From assembly GCA_965222005.1 (NCBI GenBank), contig OZ244935.1, forward strand, positions 4,836,001 through 4,900,000: DNA of 64,000 nucleotides, in the 5' to 3' direction. The notes below the pieces were generated by a model, which made no database searches, was not told the DNA's origin, and saw nothing but the letters and a program-made list of their open reading frames with translations. Both the position numbers and the translations under genes were made by a program. Positions 16,970-27,617 of the stretch are shown here, piece after piece (the first letter of the stretch is position 1; every line of letters starts with the position of its first letter). This DNA comes from CBDCTM01 sp965222005 (GTDB lineage: Bacteria; Bacteroidota; Bacteroidia; Chitinophagales; Saprospiraceae).

Positions 16970-19900
16970 ATGAAAATTCGGCTCCTCTTATTCCCCAAAC
17001 TCAATCACGCTCTCCTTCTCCTTAGCCTACTGGTAGCCTCTTCTGCCCTCCTGGCCCAACCTGCCAACGACGATTGCCCTCCGCTCAATCTCGGCACCGC
17101 TCCCATTTGTATGCCAGGCGCTGTATTTTATGACAATCTGGCCGCTACTACCTCTGATATAGGTACAGACAATATGCCGCCTTGCTGGACTGGCAGCGAA
17201 CCGCAAGGGGATGTGTTTTTCGTATTTACCGCCAGCGATACCATTACCGACTATACAATCACCGTCACGGGCCTGCCTGGCACTCAGCCTATGATCCGTC
17301 CGCAGATTGCTATCTATCGGGGTATTTGCGGGATGAATACCATGGCGCTGCTCAAATGCGATGCTGCCGAAGCGGGAGATATAGTTTTGGAAACCGATTT
17401 GCTGGACCTCGATCCTGGCGAGCAATATATCATTCGGATCAACGATGCCGAACAAGCCGGCCAATTTGAGCTGTGCATCGAACAGATCAAACCTATCCAC
17501 ATCATCGACGAACAAGGATCGACAGCCTGCAGTGGTCAGCTATTCGATACGGGCGGCGCCACCGGAGATTATGGCGATGATGAGAATCACATCTACACCA
17601 TTTGTCCGCCCTTCCCCGACAATCAGTGTATTACGTTCAGTTTGCAGTACTACAACATTGAAACTTTTGATGCTCTGGTCTTTTATGACGGATCGGATAC
17701 CAGCGGAGAAGTGCTTGGCCAGATTTCAGGTGGTGGCCTGGCAAGCGGAGGAGGTGTTTGTTATACGGTGCAAGCCAGTTCCGGATGCCTGACGGTCCAA
17801 TTTCTCTCCGATAGCAACATAGCTTTTGAAGGATTTGCGGGCGAATGGAAATGCTCATCCAGCCCCTGTGATCCGATTTTGCCATTTGGTGTGGACGACC
17901 AGGTCGGAGAAGAGCAGATAGTCGATTTTATCTCTACTCCCCAAACAACAGTCACTGTTGACAAAATCATTTGCCCGGAAGGGGCATACGGCACCTTTGA
18001 GGCGGGGGATGATTCCGATCTCGGCCTGAGCAAAGGTCTGTTGCTCACCACCGGAGATGTATTCAACGCGCTGGGCCCCAATTCCAATGATGGAATCACC
18101 ACTGAGCAATTTGCCCCTGGCGACAGTGATCTCGATTATTTGTCCAATTTGTTTGGGGATAGCATTGCTTCGGAAGATGCCTGCATTGTAGAGTTGAGCG
18201 TATTTGCAGCTACCAATGAGCTGACCTTTGAGTATGTTTTTGGATCGGAGGAATACCCTGAGTGGGTCAATCAGGGTTTCAACGATATTTTTGCCTTTTT
18301 GATTTCAGGGCCGGGTATCGCAGGAGATGCCAATATTGGCAACCAACTCAATATCGCTACCTTGCCGGCCATTGGTACGCCCATTCAGATCAATAGTGTT
18401 AATAATAACGACAATTGGCAATTTTACAGAGATAATCAAGAGGGCCAGAGCGTTGAATACGATGGCCTCACTTCCGACTATCTGGGCATCAAAAAGAGTC
18501 TCACTGCACAGGTCAATGTAGATCCCTGCAATACCTACAAGCTCAAGCTCGCCATTGCCGACAGGGGTGACGCCCAGTGGGATAGCGGAGTGTTCATCTC
18601 TGAGCTCAAAGGAGGCGCGCCCAGCCTGGCTGTAGATTTCGCTTCCGGAATCGATTATTTTGTGGAAGCCTGTTCCGGCACCAATGATGTGCTGGTCATC
18701 ACAATCAATAGCCCGCTGGATGAAGCCTTGTCCTACGTAATCAGAATTAGTGGAACAGCTACGCAGGGAGTAGATTATCTGCTCAACATTCCCGATACGA
18801 TTGTCTTTCAGCCTGGCGAAACGAGCCTTTCCTTCCCGATCATTCCCCTTACCGATACGATCAATGAAGTTTCTGAAACCATTATCATTGCCCTGACCAA
18901 CGATTTTGGCTGCGGCGAGGTGGTGTACGATAGTTTGGAAATAGAGATTCGGGATGAGCCTTTGGTAGAGATACAGGGCGGAGCAGACACCGTTTTTGTC
19001 TGTCAGGATAGCTGCGTTCAGCTCATGGCCAGCGGAGCAGTTGACTATTTTTGGAATCCCATCAACATCCTTGACACGGCTACGATTGCCCACCCCATAG
19101 CTTGCCCTACTAGCAGCCAGTGGGTGGAAGTAACCGGATCCATCGAGGTATGTAGCGATAAAGACAGCGTTTTCCTTCAGTTTGTAGAGCCTGAAGTAAC
19201 TGTTGCCGCATTGGACTCAAGCCGAATATGTGCAGGCCAGTCGGTGCCTTTGCTAGCTGCCAATAATGTGCAGGGAGCGGGCCTTAGCTGGTCGCCGATA
19301 GCCGGGCTGGATGACCCGCTGAGTGAAATGCCCGTTGCCAGCCCTTTGGTCACCACACAATATGTAGCTACCATCCACATTACGGGTTGCGAAGTAAGCG
19401 ATGCGGTCACCATTTTCGTAGATCCTTTTGAGTTTCCTTCACTTACCACTACCGATACGACCCTTTGTGAAGGGAGTTCCTTACAATTGGCCGAACCCAT
19501 CAGCGGTAGCACCAACTACCTTTGGTCACCTCCCGATCAGCTGGATGATCCTACGCTTGCCGGGCCGACCCTTACAGCCAGCTCCAGCATGAGCTACACC
19601 CTGGTGGCTACCAGTGCCAACGGCCATTGCGCCGATAGTGCAATGGTAAACATCAGCGTAATCCCTGCCGATATTCAGATCGACCAGGGAGCGACTGATA
19701 CCATTTGTCTGGGCGAAAGTATTGAGCTGAGCGCCAATAGCGCTGTTGGTGGCACGTTTAGCTGGGGCCCGGATGATGGCACTTTGAGCAATTTGGATGG
19801 TGCTTCCACTACCGCTACACCTGGCCAGGCTGGTTGGTACTTTGTGGAAATCCAAACCGCTCAGTGTATTAATCGCGATTCGATATGGATACAGCTGGAT

Positions 19901-20923
19901 TCTCTGCCTGAGCTTTCACTTAGCAGCGTTCCGATGGCTGAAGAATACTGCCCCGGCGATATCATTACGTTACTTTCCGAAACGCCCGGTCAAACCTTTT
20001 TTCCAAATATGGAATTTGAATGGCTTCCGGCAAGCGGTTATTTATCAGCCGTTGACAATCAGAACATGCTCATTGAGTTGAATTCTTCTTTTACTTTTGC
20101 TCGCCTCAATCGAAATGGTCAATGTGTGGATACTTCTTTTATTGATGTGCAGGTCAACACACTGCCTTCAGCGATTAGCATTGCTCCGGTTGAGCCGATT
20201 TGCTCCGGTGAAGAGATTACTTTGCAGGCCAGCGCCAATCAGGAGGGCAGCTTCTTTTGGCAGCCCGGCAATCAGGAGGGCCCGCAAATTAGTGTTTCGC
20301 CTGCCGAATCGATCATTTACGAAGTGCAATTTACCGGACCTTGCGATGAAGTCTTTGAGATGGTAGAGGTGATGGTAACCGACAGCATTCCCGCTGGCAT
20401 AGCCGTAAACGGAATGGCAGGTATTGATACTATTTACAGAGGAGAAGAATTGATTTTGAGTGCCGTTATTGACTCTGCTTTATTGATACCTGGCTTGCTC
20501 TACGAATGGTTTGCGGATGGAGAAAAGATCGGTGAAGGGAGCAGTATTTCCGTACTTGCCAGTGATCAAGTTGAGCAGTACCAATTGGTCATCACCACTC
20601 CAACAGCTTGCAGCAGTAGTACTTTTATCCGTCTTATCGTGGAAGAACCGGTACTCGTTGTGCCGGATGTTTTCAGCCCCAATGCAGATGGAGTAAATGA
20701 TTTTTTTTATCCGGTGATACGCGGAACAGCCTCCCTTTTAGAATTTAAAATATGGAATCGCTACGGACATTTAGTATATGATAACGAAGCACCAGGGCGC
20801 GGGTGGAGCGGCCATTACAAAGGCGAGCTTTCCCCATCAGATGTGTACGTTTATTGGCTTCGCTACCGAATAGGCAACAGCCCGGAAGAGACAGTACAGG
20901 GTGATGTGACCTTAATTAGATGA
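16970..20923 (+). CDS. Giant multidomain secreted protein with T9SS type B sorting domain
   Basis: 1317 residues. Signal peptide about 1-30, ending in LAQP. Then a jelly-roll-like segment (to about 170), a CUB-like domain (about 180-295, Cys-paired), a choice-of-anchor L domain (about 305-550; FEYVFGSEEYPEWVNQGFND is typical), a Calx-beta-like unit (about 560-660, ending EVSETIIIALTND) and several Ig/PKD-like repeats, each starting with a CxG-type strand and WSP or WNP. The last 90 residues are the gliding-motility-associated domain (VVPDVFSPNADGVNDFF), which sends the protein through T9SS and holds it at the surface. Likely adhesin; ligand unknown. No in-frame break. Confidence 0.9.
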   Translation: MKIRLLLFPKLNHALLLLSLLVASSALLAQPANDDCPPLNLGTAPICMPGAVFYDNLAATTSDIGTDNMPPCWTGSEPQGDVFFVFTASDTITDYTITVTGLPGTQPMIRPQIAIYRGICGMNTMALLKCDAAEAGDIVLETDLLDLDPGEQYIIRINDAEQAGQFELCIEQIKPIHIIDEQGSTACSGQLFDTGGATGDYGDDENHIYTICPPFPDNQCITFSLQYYNIETFDALVFYDGSDTSGEVLGQISGGGLASGGGVCYTVQASSGCLTVQFLSDSNIAFEGFAGEWKCSSSPCDPILPFGVDDQVGEEQIVDFISTPQTTVTVDKIICPEGAYGTFEAGDDSDLGLSKGLLLTTGDVFNALGPNSNDGITTEQFAPGDSDLDYLSNLFGDSIASEDACIVELSVFAATNELTFEYVFGSEEYPEWVNQGFNDIFAFLISGPGIAGDANIGNQLNIATLPAIGTPIQINSVNNNDNWQFYRDNQEGQSVEYDGLTSDYLGIKKSLTAQVNVDPCNTYKLKLAIADRGDAQWDSGVFISELKGGAPSLAVDFASGIDYFVEACSGTNDVLVITINSPLDEALSYVIRISGTATQGVDYLLNIPDTIVFQPGETSLSFPIIPLTDTINEVSETIIIALTNDFGCGEVVYDSLEIEIRDEPLVEIQGGADTVFVCQDSCVQLMASGAVDYFWNPINILDTATIAHPIACPTSSQWVEVTGSIEVCSDKDSVFLQFVEPEVTVAALDSSRICAGQSVPLLAANNVQGAGLSWSPIAGLDDPLSEMPVASPLVTTQYVATIHITGCEVSDAVTIFVDPFEFPSLTTTDTTLCEGSSLQLAEPISGSTNYLWSPPDQLDDPTLAGPTLTASSSMSYTLVATSANGHCADSAMVNISVIPADIQIDQGATDTICLGESIELSANSAVGGTFSWGPDDGTLSNLDGASTTATPGQAGWYFVEIQTAQCINRDSIWIQLDSLPELSLSSVPMAEEYCPGDIITLLSETPGQTFFPNMEFEWLPASGYLSAVDNQNMLIELNSSFTFARLNRNGQCVDTSFIDVQVNTLPSAISIAPVEPICSGEEITLQASANQEGSFFWQPGNQEGPQISVSPAESIIYEVQFTGPCDEVFEMVEVMVTDSIPAGIAVNGMAGIDTIYRGEELILSAVIDSALLIPGLLYEWFADGEKIGEGSSISVLASDQVEQYQLVITTPTACSSSTFIRLIVEEPVLVVPDVFSPNADGVNDFFYPVIRGTASLLEFKIWNRYGHLVYDNEAPGRGWSGHYKGELSPSDVYVYWLRYRIGNSPEETVQGDVTLIR

Positions 20924-20981
20924 TGGCTATACCGCGCAGAAGAAGGCATATTTCTTTCCATTTTTATACGATCCAATCTGA

Positions 20982-21560
20982 ATGATGGAAAAGGCTTTTT
21001 TATTTTCAAGCTGGATAATGGCTACCTCTGTCGGCTGGGCTTTGGGGATTCTGCTCGTGCTTCTATTTGCCAGTTTTTTTGACGCTATCGGCATTGAGGG
21101 CAGGCAGTTTTTTATCGGTACAGGAATGGGGGCGGGAGTTGGTTTTATGCAATGGCGGGTATTAAAAAAGCTATTTGCATTGGGAAGCAACTGGATATGG
21201 TTCAGTATATTGGGCCTTACTTTGCCTTTTATCATCCTTCATTTGCTCAATTTTTTCCCTCACCTGAATTTCAACAATTATCACCTGCCCACCAGCATTC
21301 TTTTGGGTGGAATAATCATTGGGAGCCTGCAAGAACGCCTGTTGAAGCAATATGCCCCTAATGCCAGGGGCTGGACATTAGCTAGCTTTTTAGGCTGGGC
21401 GGCAGCAGGAGCATGTGTTTTGGCTATCGATTACACCCGCTTTCTAAGTGATAATAATTGGGTATTGTTTTCGCTCAACTTACTGTTGATGCTTGCCGGA
21501 GGTCCGTTGCTCGGCCTTATCACTGGAGCGTTTTTGAAGAAATTAGCATCTACTCCCTGA
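20982..21560 (+). CDS. Small integral membrane protein
   Basis: 192 residues (start could also be the second ATG, 20985). About five or six hydrophobic helices with glycine-rich packing: SVGWALGILLVLLFASFF, FIGTGMGAGVGFMQWRVL, WFSILGLTLPFIILHLL, SILLGGIIIGSLQERLL, WAAAGACVLAI and LLLMLAGGPLLGLITGAFL. The GxGVGFMQWRVL and LGGIIIGSLQ pair looks like an internal duplication. No catalytic motif recognised. The gene lies 58 bp after the adhesin gene, on the same strand. Confidence 0.72.
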   Translation: MMEKAFLFSSWIMATSVGWALGILLVLLFASFFDAIGIEGRQFFIGTGMGAGVGFMQWRVLKKLFALGSNWIWFSILGLTLPFIILHLLNFFPHLNFNNYHLPTSILLGGIIIGSLQERLLKQYAPNARGWTLASFLGWAAAGACVLAIDYTRFLSDNNWVLFSLNLLLMLAGGPLLGLITGAFLKKLASTP

Positions 21561-21634
21561 ATCTTCGGCGCAGGGAAAATACTCCCTAAGTACAGATGGC
21601 CCTGCCGGCAAAATAACCTCTTGCACAAGAGGGC

Positions 21635-24370
21635 TCACATTTTAGTCACCTTTCTCACTTGCTGCTCCTCTCCTGCTTGTACTACCAAATAGTACAGGCC
21701 GGGAGCCAGGCTACTCAAGCTCAATTGGTGGCTATGCTGGCCAGCCGCCTTCTCCCCTCCCGCTGCCGGAAATTCAACCAACTGCCGACCCACTACCGAA
21801 AACAAGCTCACCTTTACATGCCGTCCACGATCGAGCACGTACGTTACAGTGAGCCATTCATCGGCAGGAGAAGGATACACGGTGAGCGCAAAACTTTGGT
21901 GGGGCTCCTTGATCGATGTTAGCTGTTCGAAAACGGCAATCAGTGTATCGGGCTCGTTGAGGACGATAGTGGCTTTCCGGCTACTGACATCGGGCAGGAT
22001 GGCGTGGCCGGCTCTGCTTTCCCAACGCAGAAAGCGGTGCGTATTTTCATTAAAAGCCCTGGCTTTGATCTTATTGTCCATATTGCCAAAGTAGTTGCCC
22101 GACCATGGAAATTGCTCAATGTCCAGTGTGTTGAGGTCAATTTCTCCAGCACCACCAGGCTCTACCAAAAGAGTCAGATTATAGGGGCCGGTCAGGCCAA
22201 AGCAGTCAGTCATCCCGTCATCCAGCAATGTACAGCGTTCCTCGATGAAGCTGCGCAACTGAGCTACATTTTGCTGCCATTCCTGCATACTGCCACCCCA
22301 GCGATCGATCTGTCGGGGCATCTCCGGTTCGATCACATCGAGCATCCGGTCGAGTGTGGCCGTCATATTTTCGCAGGAATATACCGTATTCATCAAATCC
22401 GCTTGCCGGGAATAATAGAGCTGCCTGAATTCTTCGCTTTCCTCCTGTAGTTTAAGAAAAATCTTTTCGTGCTTTCCCACATTGTTTGTAAAGTAGTTGT
22501 CATCACCACCAAGGGCTACAATCTCATCATATTGTGCCTGGCAAATCTCATCCCAATCCACATAACAGCAGTAACCGCTTTGCTCCAGTACTTGTACAAA
22601 AACACTATCATCAGGCGGATAAGGATTCGTGCCGTTCTGTACGATCAGGCATTCGCTGGCATCAAAGGAGCTACTGTCGGGGAGGAAAAAATCGTCCATG
22701 AAATTCGAAATGGCATTGATATCACAGGGCTTGGCATCGGGGTCGGTATTGGGTACGCCGCTATAATTGATGTAGTAATCGAAGGTAGCATCATTATCCC
22801 AAAGAATGTAGCCCCATTTTTTATGGTCGCCATTCGGGTTGAGGCCCCGCCACCATCCTGTGTTGTAGTTGAGCCAATCAGAAGCCACAGAATTGAGGTT
22901 GGCGATCATGTAGTCGATGAGGCTGAGCACTTGCATATTATCTTTCACCACCTGGTAATTGTTGGCATCGCTCATGTCATTATTCATAATAAAATCGCGC
23001 AAGGTTTGCCAATCCACAAAAGCCTGCATACCCCCATACTCCGCCCAGGTGCCTCCCCAGGTCAGCAGATATTGAATTTGGAATTTATCCTGATCGTAAT
23101 AATAGCTGGTGTAATCATGGTCCACAGGCCGCTCGCGCAAGCCATATACTCCCCAATACCGGCCGTTGAGAAAAACAATTGCACGTTCTACAGCCCGAAC
23201 ATCCAACTTCATACCTCCTTCCAATGCCAAAGTATGAACGTATTCATCGCGAATGTGCGCACTGCCATCATGCTCAGGGGCGTCTGTGGCCGGGTAGTTG
23301 TCATCGCCGGAAGCCCGAAACATCAAGCGCTGGTGTTCATTGCGATCGGAGTAGGAAAATAATTTATCGAATATGGCCTTGGAGTAGCCCATCTCATCTC
23401 TTGATACCCAGTCCAGACTTCTGTGGTCATTCACCCACGAATCCTGCCCGTGCCGATTCAGCTCGCCATAAGAAGTGGATACCCGCTCCTTGTTGGCATT
23501 GAAATATTCCAAAGAGCCAATTGGCCGCAAGTCACCATCGCCATTGGCCAAGTCGATGACGGTTTCCGCTGCTACCGAAAATACCGGCAGTGTAAAGGTT
23601 TCGTCAATGAAATAGGTGTTGAAGGCTATTTTCCCAGGCAAAATGGCAGGATCGTTGCTGAAGACACGGGCTTTGACTACCTGCGTTGCGGATACTTGGA
23701 TCGGGCCTGTATATTCAAAGGAAGTGGGAGTAGGTTTATGGCCGTTGGTCGTGTAGCGCAACACCGAATTGGGCTCGTTATTGGTGATACTAAGCATTTG
23801 CGGGCCACTGTAAAAGCCCCCTTCCAGGCTCATCGAAGGTTGCCGGGTATAGCCGGCATACTGGTTTATCAAATCATTGGAAGCTGCCAGCGAAGGGTTG
23901 ATACCGATTACCCAATCGCCGGTGCCATCGGTGCTGCGGCATCGGGAATGGCCCAGAAGGGTTAGTTCCAGCGGGGTAGATTCGGCAATGCTTTTATCGG
24001 GCCGGGCCAGCACCACAAACTCGCCATCCTTGGTTTGGGTAAGTTTAAAATTGGTGTGATAGTGATCTCCGGCAATAGTATCGCGGCCCGAACACCAAAA
24101 GCGTAAAAAGCCGTTGGCTGGAATGCTGATGCCGGCAGGTATTCGCCACTTATCGGGTTTCGATGTTTTGTCCGACAGATACCAGCCTTGCAAATCTACT
24201 GCCGCTGAAGAGCTGTTGTACAATTCGACCCAGTCTTCTGTTTTCTGAAAATTATCGAGGAAAGAGTTGAGATTTGAAGCGGAATATTCGTTGAGGTGAA
24301 TTTGTGCGAGAAGCAAATTCATTGAGCTGATGCCTATTATAACAGCAAAAAGAAGTCGATACAAATGCAT
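21635..24370 (-). CDS. CotH-kinase-family protein with lamin-tail domain and T9SS type A sorting domain
   Basis: 911 residues. Signal peptide about 1-23 (LLLAQ). A lamin-tail-like domain follows (about 24-125; IHLNEYSASNLNSFLD, DWVELYNSSSAAVDLQGWYLSD), then a chitobiase-type C-terminal domain (about 195-240; VLRYTTNGHKPTPTS), then the CotH domain with RGLNPNGDHKKWGYILWDND (Asp of the kinase-like core) and VYGLRERPVDHDY. CotH homologues are secreted protein kinases in spores and fungi; activity here is untested. The C-terminus is a sorting domain (ALTVYPSPADEWLTV ... LAPGLYYLVVQAGE). The Asn/Cys-rich loop around 555-610 is typical of the family in Bacteroidota. Confidence 0.9.
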   Translation of the reverse strand: MHLYRLLFAVIIGISSMNLLLAQIHLNEYSASNLNSFLDNFQKTEDWVELYNSSSAAVDLQGWYLSDKTSKPDKWRIPAGISIPANGFLRFWCSGRDTIAGDHYHTNFKLTQTKDGEFVVLARPDKSIAESTPLELTLLGHSRCRSTDGTGDWVIGINPSLAASNDLINQYAGYTRQPSMSLEGGFYSGPQMLSITNNEPNSVLRYTTNGHKPTPTSFEYTGPIQVSATQVVKARVFSNDPAILPGKIAFNTYFIDETFTLPVFSVAAETVIDLANGDGDLRPIGSLEYFNANKERVSTSYGELNRHGQDSWVNDHRSLDWVSRDEMGYSKAIFDKLFSYSDRNEHQRLMFRASGDDNYPATDAPEHDGSAHIRDEYVHTLALEGGMKLDVRAVERAIVFLNGRYWGVYGLRERPVDHDYTSYYYDQDKFQIQYLLTWGGTWAEYGGMQAFVDWQTLRDFIMNNDMSDANNYQVVKDNMQVLSLIDYMIANLNSVASDWLNYNTGWWRGLNPNGDHKKWGYILWDNDATFDYYINYSGVPNTDPDAKPCDINAISNFMDDFFLPDSSSFDASECLIVQNGTNPYPPDDSVFVQVLEQSGYCCYVDWDEICQAQYDEIVALGGDDNYFTNNVGKHEKIFLKLQEESEEFRQLYYSRQADLMNTVYSCENMTATLDRMLDVIEPEMPRQIDRWGGSMQEWQQNVAQLRSFIEERCTLLDDGMTDCFGLTGPYNLTLLVEPGGAGEIDLNTLDIEQFPWSGNYFGNMDNKIKARAFNENTHRFLRWESRAGHAILPDVSSRKATIVLNEPDTLIAVFEQLTSIKEPHQSFALTVYPSPADEWLTVTYVLDRGRHVKVSLFSVVGRQLVEFPAAGGEKAAGQHSHQLSLSSLAPGLYYLVVQAGEEQQVRKVTKM

Positions 24371-24540
24371 AGGAGAAATATTGAGGAGTTCAAAAACAGT
24401 TGTTCGGGACGCAAATTAGTTAATATTGACACAATCCCTTTGGGTTATTCTGATAATCCAGCCGAAAAATAAACTCTTGCCCTATACATGACAATCCAGC
24501 TGCCAGCAGCGGACAAATTGCCTAACCACCAGACTTTTTT

Positions 24541-26907
24541 CTAATAAACCAGACTCACTTCTCCCGCTTTCTGCTCCACTGTACCATCTACAAATTCCAA
24601 AACCGCCCTCCATACATACACTCCCTGAGGCATCCGCTTGTCTCCCGAACGGCCATCCCAGCTAAAGCGGCTGTCATTGCTCCGCCCCTCGCTCAGTTCA
24701 AAAACTAAGCCTCCCCAGCGATCAAAAATTTGTAGCTTCCGGATGATGAATGCCCGCTTACTGTAAATAAAAAATTGGTCATTGATGCCATCCCCGTCCG
24801 GCGTAAACACATTGGGGATATAGATTGGGCGCGTTTTATCAACTTTCACCAACAGCGTGTCCGAAACGCTACAAGACTCTTCATCCACGGCCATCACAAT
24901 GAACTGCTCATCCTCCAGAGGCTGCACTATCGGTGAGGAGCAAGCTTGGCAGCTAAGCGCTGTACCATTGACCGATTGCCATTGCCAACGCACCTGCCCG
25001 GCTGCGGTATGTCGGGCATTCAACTCCAATTCCTCCCCTTGTTCAATCGTTATATCCGGGCCGGCAGTAAGCAACCAGTTTTTGAACTTCACCTCAATGG
25101 TATCATAAAAAATGAAGCATTCGCTATGAGCCTCCAATGTAAACAAACCCTCTTCACCCACTTCGATACTGTTTTGCGTGGCTCCTGTATTCCATATCAA
25201 CTTGTCGATTGCAGCTGGATAATTTTGAGCAGAAAGAACAAGCGTTCCATTCCTGCAGAGCGTGTTAATTCGATTGGGCAGATCGATCGGCTGCTGAGCA
25301 AAACGCACAAAAAAGCTGTCTCTCGCCAATCCGCAATCGTACTCAAGCTCCAACACATAAATTCCGGGCTCATCCACCAGCAGGCTGCTTCCTGAGCTGC
25401 CATCGCTCCAGGAATAGGCGTGGATGGGAAAGCCATAATCCTGTGCCGCTTCCAACTCAAGGGATGCTCCCCGACAAAGGTTGAAACTGTCCCGCTTCGG
25501 CAGATTAATGCTGCGGTATTCTACCACCGCAGTATCTCTGCTAAAGCTGCAACCTGCCGATATTTCGACTATATAGGTGCCGGGCTGAGTAACCAACAAA
25601 GAAGGTTCGGTGGATCCATCCTGCCAAAGGTAGTCGGCATCAGGATCGCCATTGGGATTGAGGAGGAGGCTGCCATTAGGGCAGAGGCCCAGGGTATCGG
25701 AATCAAAAGAAAAGATGGCATCCACTACGTATAGGCGAGTGGAATCATGGTAAGCCAGCAGTGTAGTGGGATCATCGGAAAGAACCTCGTTGTTGACGGC
25801 TTGTGGCAGCGTGAGATTGGTCAGCCTTGCCTGATTACTGAGCTGCCCGCCTGCCTGTTCGTTGACGTACACCTTGATTACAATACTATCCACCACATCC
25901 ACAGGTAATTCGATATTTTCAATTTTCAAAAAATCGCTTCCCACACCGCTTGCTAGCGTACTGCTTGTGAAAGGATTGTACACAATTTCTATGATCTCCA
26001 TACCCTCCGGCAACTGATCCTCCAGTACAGCTGCTTGTTGGTGCCAGCCACTCAAATTAGCGATTCTAAAAGTATAGGCCACTTCCTGACAGGAAAAGCT
26101 GCGACGTGGCCAAACGTCCTTCTCCAATTTCAAAAAATAGGGACAGGAACAGCCGTCCTTACTTCCGGTTTGTTCATCAATGGTTTCCAACTGCTTGGCC
26201 ATACCTGTCTGAGTGTCAATCTGATATATATTTTTTACAGCCTCATCTACTCCAAAGAGTCGTCCAAAAGTATCGAAAAACAGGGCAGGCAGCAATCCTG
26301 GTGTCTGTGGGCCGGGAAAGCTGGAATTGTTCAACTGGCCAGTTTGGATGTCGATATAAAACAGCTTTCTGCCATGGCCATCGTAGCCATAGAGGAGGCC
26401 GTCATATGGATGGAAAGCTACGTCGGTACAAAACAGCTGGGGATCAGGCTCGGTCATGCTGAGGTTTATATAGGTCAGTGGATAGGCCGGGTCTTGAAGG
26501 TTTATCAGCGCAGCGTACTGAGCATGTACTTCCACCAATACCAAATAGCGACCGTCTTGGGTCACATCGCCTGAAACGTAGGTATCACCGGGAAGTTGAG
26601 CTAGCACTGTGAGCCCGCCAAACCGATTGATTCGGTACAGCTCATTATTATCCGTGTTGGTGCCGTAGATGTAGTGATCGACAGGATTGAAGCCCATCGC
26701 ATTGACGGGATAACGAGTGAGATGGCTGATCTGGCTAAGTTGATTGAGGCCATTGGTGCCTGTATTGAGCCGATAGAGCCTGGAGCGTTGCTCAGAGAGC
26801 TGGTTAAGCACTATATAAAATTGGCCATCACAGTCGAAAGGATTTTGCGAAGTCAGGCAGTTCGACAGCATTAAAACACAAACACCGATGGCAATGCGCA
26901 GGCTCAT
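24541..26907 (-). CDS. Secreted beta-propeller/Ig-repeat protein with T9SS type B sorting domain
   Basis: 788 residues from the ATG at 26907, which gives the signal peptide MSLRIAIGVCVLMLSNCLTSQ; an upstream ATG at 26958 adds residues before it. A propeller-like region (about 25-250) contains repeated LYRLNTGTNGL and VDHYIYGTNTDNN blocks. It is followed by a DUF11-like unit (about 260-370; KDVWPRRSFSCQEVAYTFRI), then about four repeats with WQDGSTEPSLLV or WSDGSSGSSLLV, as in other T9SS adhesins. The type B sorting domain ends the protein (YIPNVFTPDGDGINDQFFI). Probably surface-exposed and binding; ligand unknown. Confidence 0.88.
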   Translation of the reverse strand: MSLRIAIGVCVLMLSNCLTSQNPFDCDGQFYIVLNQLSEQRSRLYRLNTGTNGLNQLSQISHLTRYPVNAMGFNPVDHYIYGTNTDNNELYRINRFGGLTVLAQLPGDTYVSGDVTQDGRYLVLVEVHAQYAALINLQDPAYPLTYINLSMTEPDPQLFCTDVAFHPYDGLLYGYDGHGRKLFYIDIQTGQLNNSSFPGPQTPGLLPALFFDTFGRLFGVDEAVKNIYQIDTQTGMAKQLETIDEQTGSKDGCSCPYFLKLEKDVWPRRSFSCQEVAYTFRIANLSGWHQQAAVLEDQLPEGMEIIEIVYNPFTSSTLASGVGSDFLKIENIELPVDVVDSIVIKVYVNEQAGGQLSNQARLTNLTLPQAVNNEVLSDDPTTLLAYHDSTRLYVVDAIFSFDSDTLGLCPNGSLLLNPNGDPDADYLWQDGSTEPSLLVTQPGTYIVEISAGCSFSRDTAVVEYRSINLPKRDSFNLCRGASLELEAAQDYGFPIHAYSWSDGSSGSSLLVDEPGIYVLELEYDCGLARDSFFVRFAQQPIDLPNRINTLCRNGTLVLSAQNYPAAIDKLIWNTGATQNSIEVGEEGLFTLEAHSECFIFYDTIEVKFKNWLLTAGPDITIEQGEELELNARHTAAGQVRWQWQSVNGTALSCQACSSPIVQPLEDEQFIVMAVDEESCSVSDTLLVKVDKTRPIYIPNVFTPDGDGINDQFFIYSKRAFIIRKLQIFDRWGGLVFELSEGRSNDSRFSWDGRSGDKRMPQGVYVWRAVLEFVDGTVEQKAGEVSLVY

Positions 26908-27093
26908 AGCTGCAAAAGTAGTGCATTTTGCACGATACTTTTGCTGCCAGGCTGCCAAACAGGCTTATTTCTTACACAGTGTACTATAGGCAAGGCTGAG
27001 AATCATACCTCCGATCATTTGCTGCGCACAGGTCAGACGGGCAAATGGTGTCAGACAAGAGAACAGCCTTTTGGGTACACCTTTGGTACACCG

Positions 27094-27549
27094 CTATTTC
27101 TTATACTGTGCCTCGTACATAGCGATCCAGTCTTGTACCGAAATTTTTTGCATCAGCTGGCCGATCAGATCATAAGGAATATCCTCCTTTTTTTTAAAGC
27201 GAACACAGCTTTTGCCCATATCCAGCTTGTATTTGCAATGCTTTGGATACTCTGCAACAAACCAATCCAACAGCTCCTTGTTGGCATAAAGCCCCATATG
27301 GTAAAAGCCGATGAAGTGTTTTTGTGAAGCAATACTGGCAAAGGGCAAAGGTTCTTCAGGCTTGCAATGATAACCCTCCGGATAAAGGCTGTGGGGAACC
27401 ATATAGCCGATCATGCCATATTGGATTCCCTCTTTAAAACCCTTTGGCAGGTTTTTGAGGATCACTTTACGAAGCTTATTGAAATAGGGCTGACGCTCCT
27501 CAGGGATGGCTTGAAGGTATTCGGTGACCGAAGAAACTTTGTATTGCAT
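27094..27549 (-). CDS. DUF1801-family protein
   Basis: 151 residues, close to the usual 120-150. Shape and sequence fit the YdhG/DUF1801 fold: TVTEYL-like start (SVTEYLQAIPEERQPYFNKLR), EGIQYGMIGYMVPHSLYP, HFIGFYHMGLYANKELLDWF and LDMGKSCVRFKKKEDIPYDL. The family is cytoplasmic, small and of unknown biochemical role, sometimes associated with iron or stress. No operon partner: the carbonic anhydrase upstream is separated by about 70 bp on the same strand. Confidence 0.85.
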   Translation of the reverse strand: MQYKVSSVTEYLQAIPEERQPYFNKLRKVILKNLPKGFKEGIQYGMIGYMVPHSLYPEGYHCKPEEPLPFASIASQKHFIGFYHMGLYANKELLDWFVAEYPKHCKYKLDMGKSCVRFKKKEDIPYDLIGQLMQKISVQDWIAMYEAQYKK

Positions 27550-27617
27550 AAAAAATCTTCATTGATTTGAGGTAAAACGATCCAGGCAGCAGCCGGTTCA
27601 TCAAAGTTTATGATTTC

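Noticed and set aside
18305..19093. 262-residue minus-strand open frame
   Set aside because: Antisense to the choice-of-anchor L region of the 1317-aa adhesin, with no independent support.
22469..23362. 297-residue plus-strand open frame
   Set aside because: Lies wholly inside the CotH-family gene on the other strand; no recognisable motif, and the minus-strand protein is clearly real.
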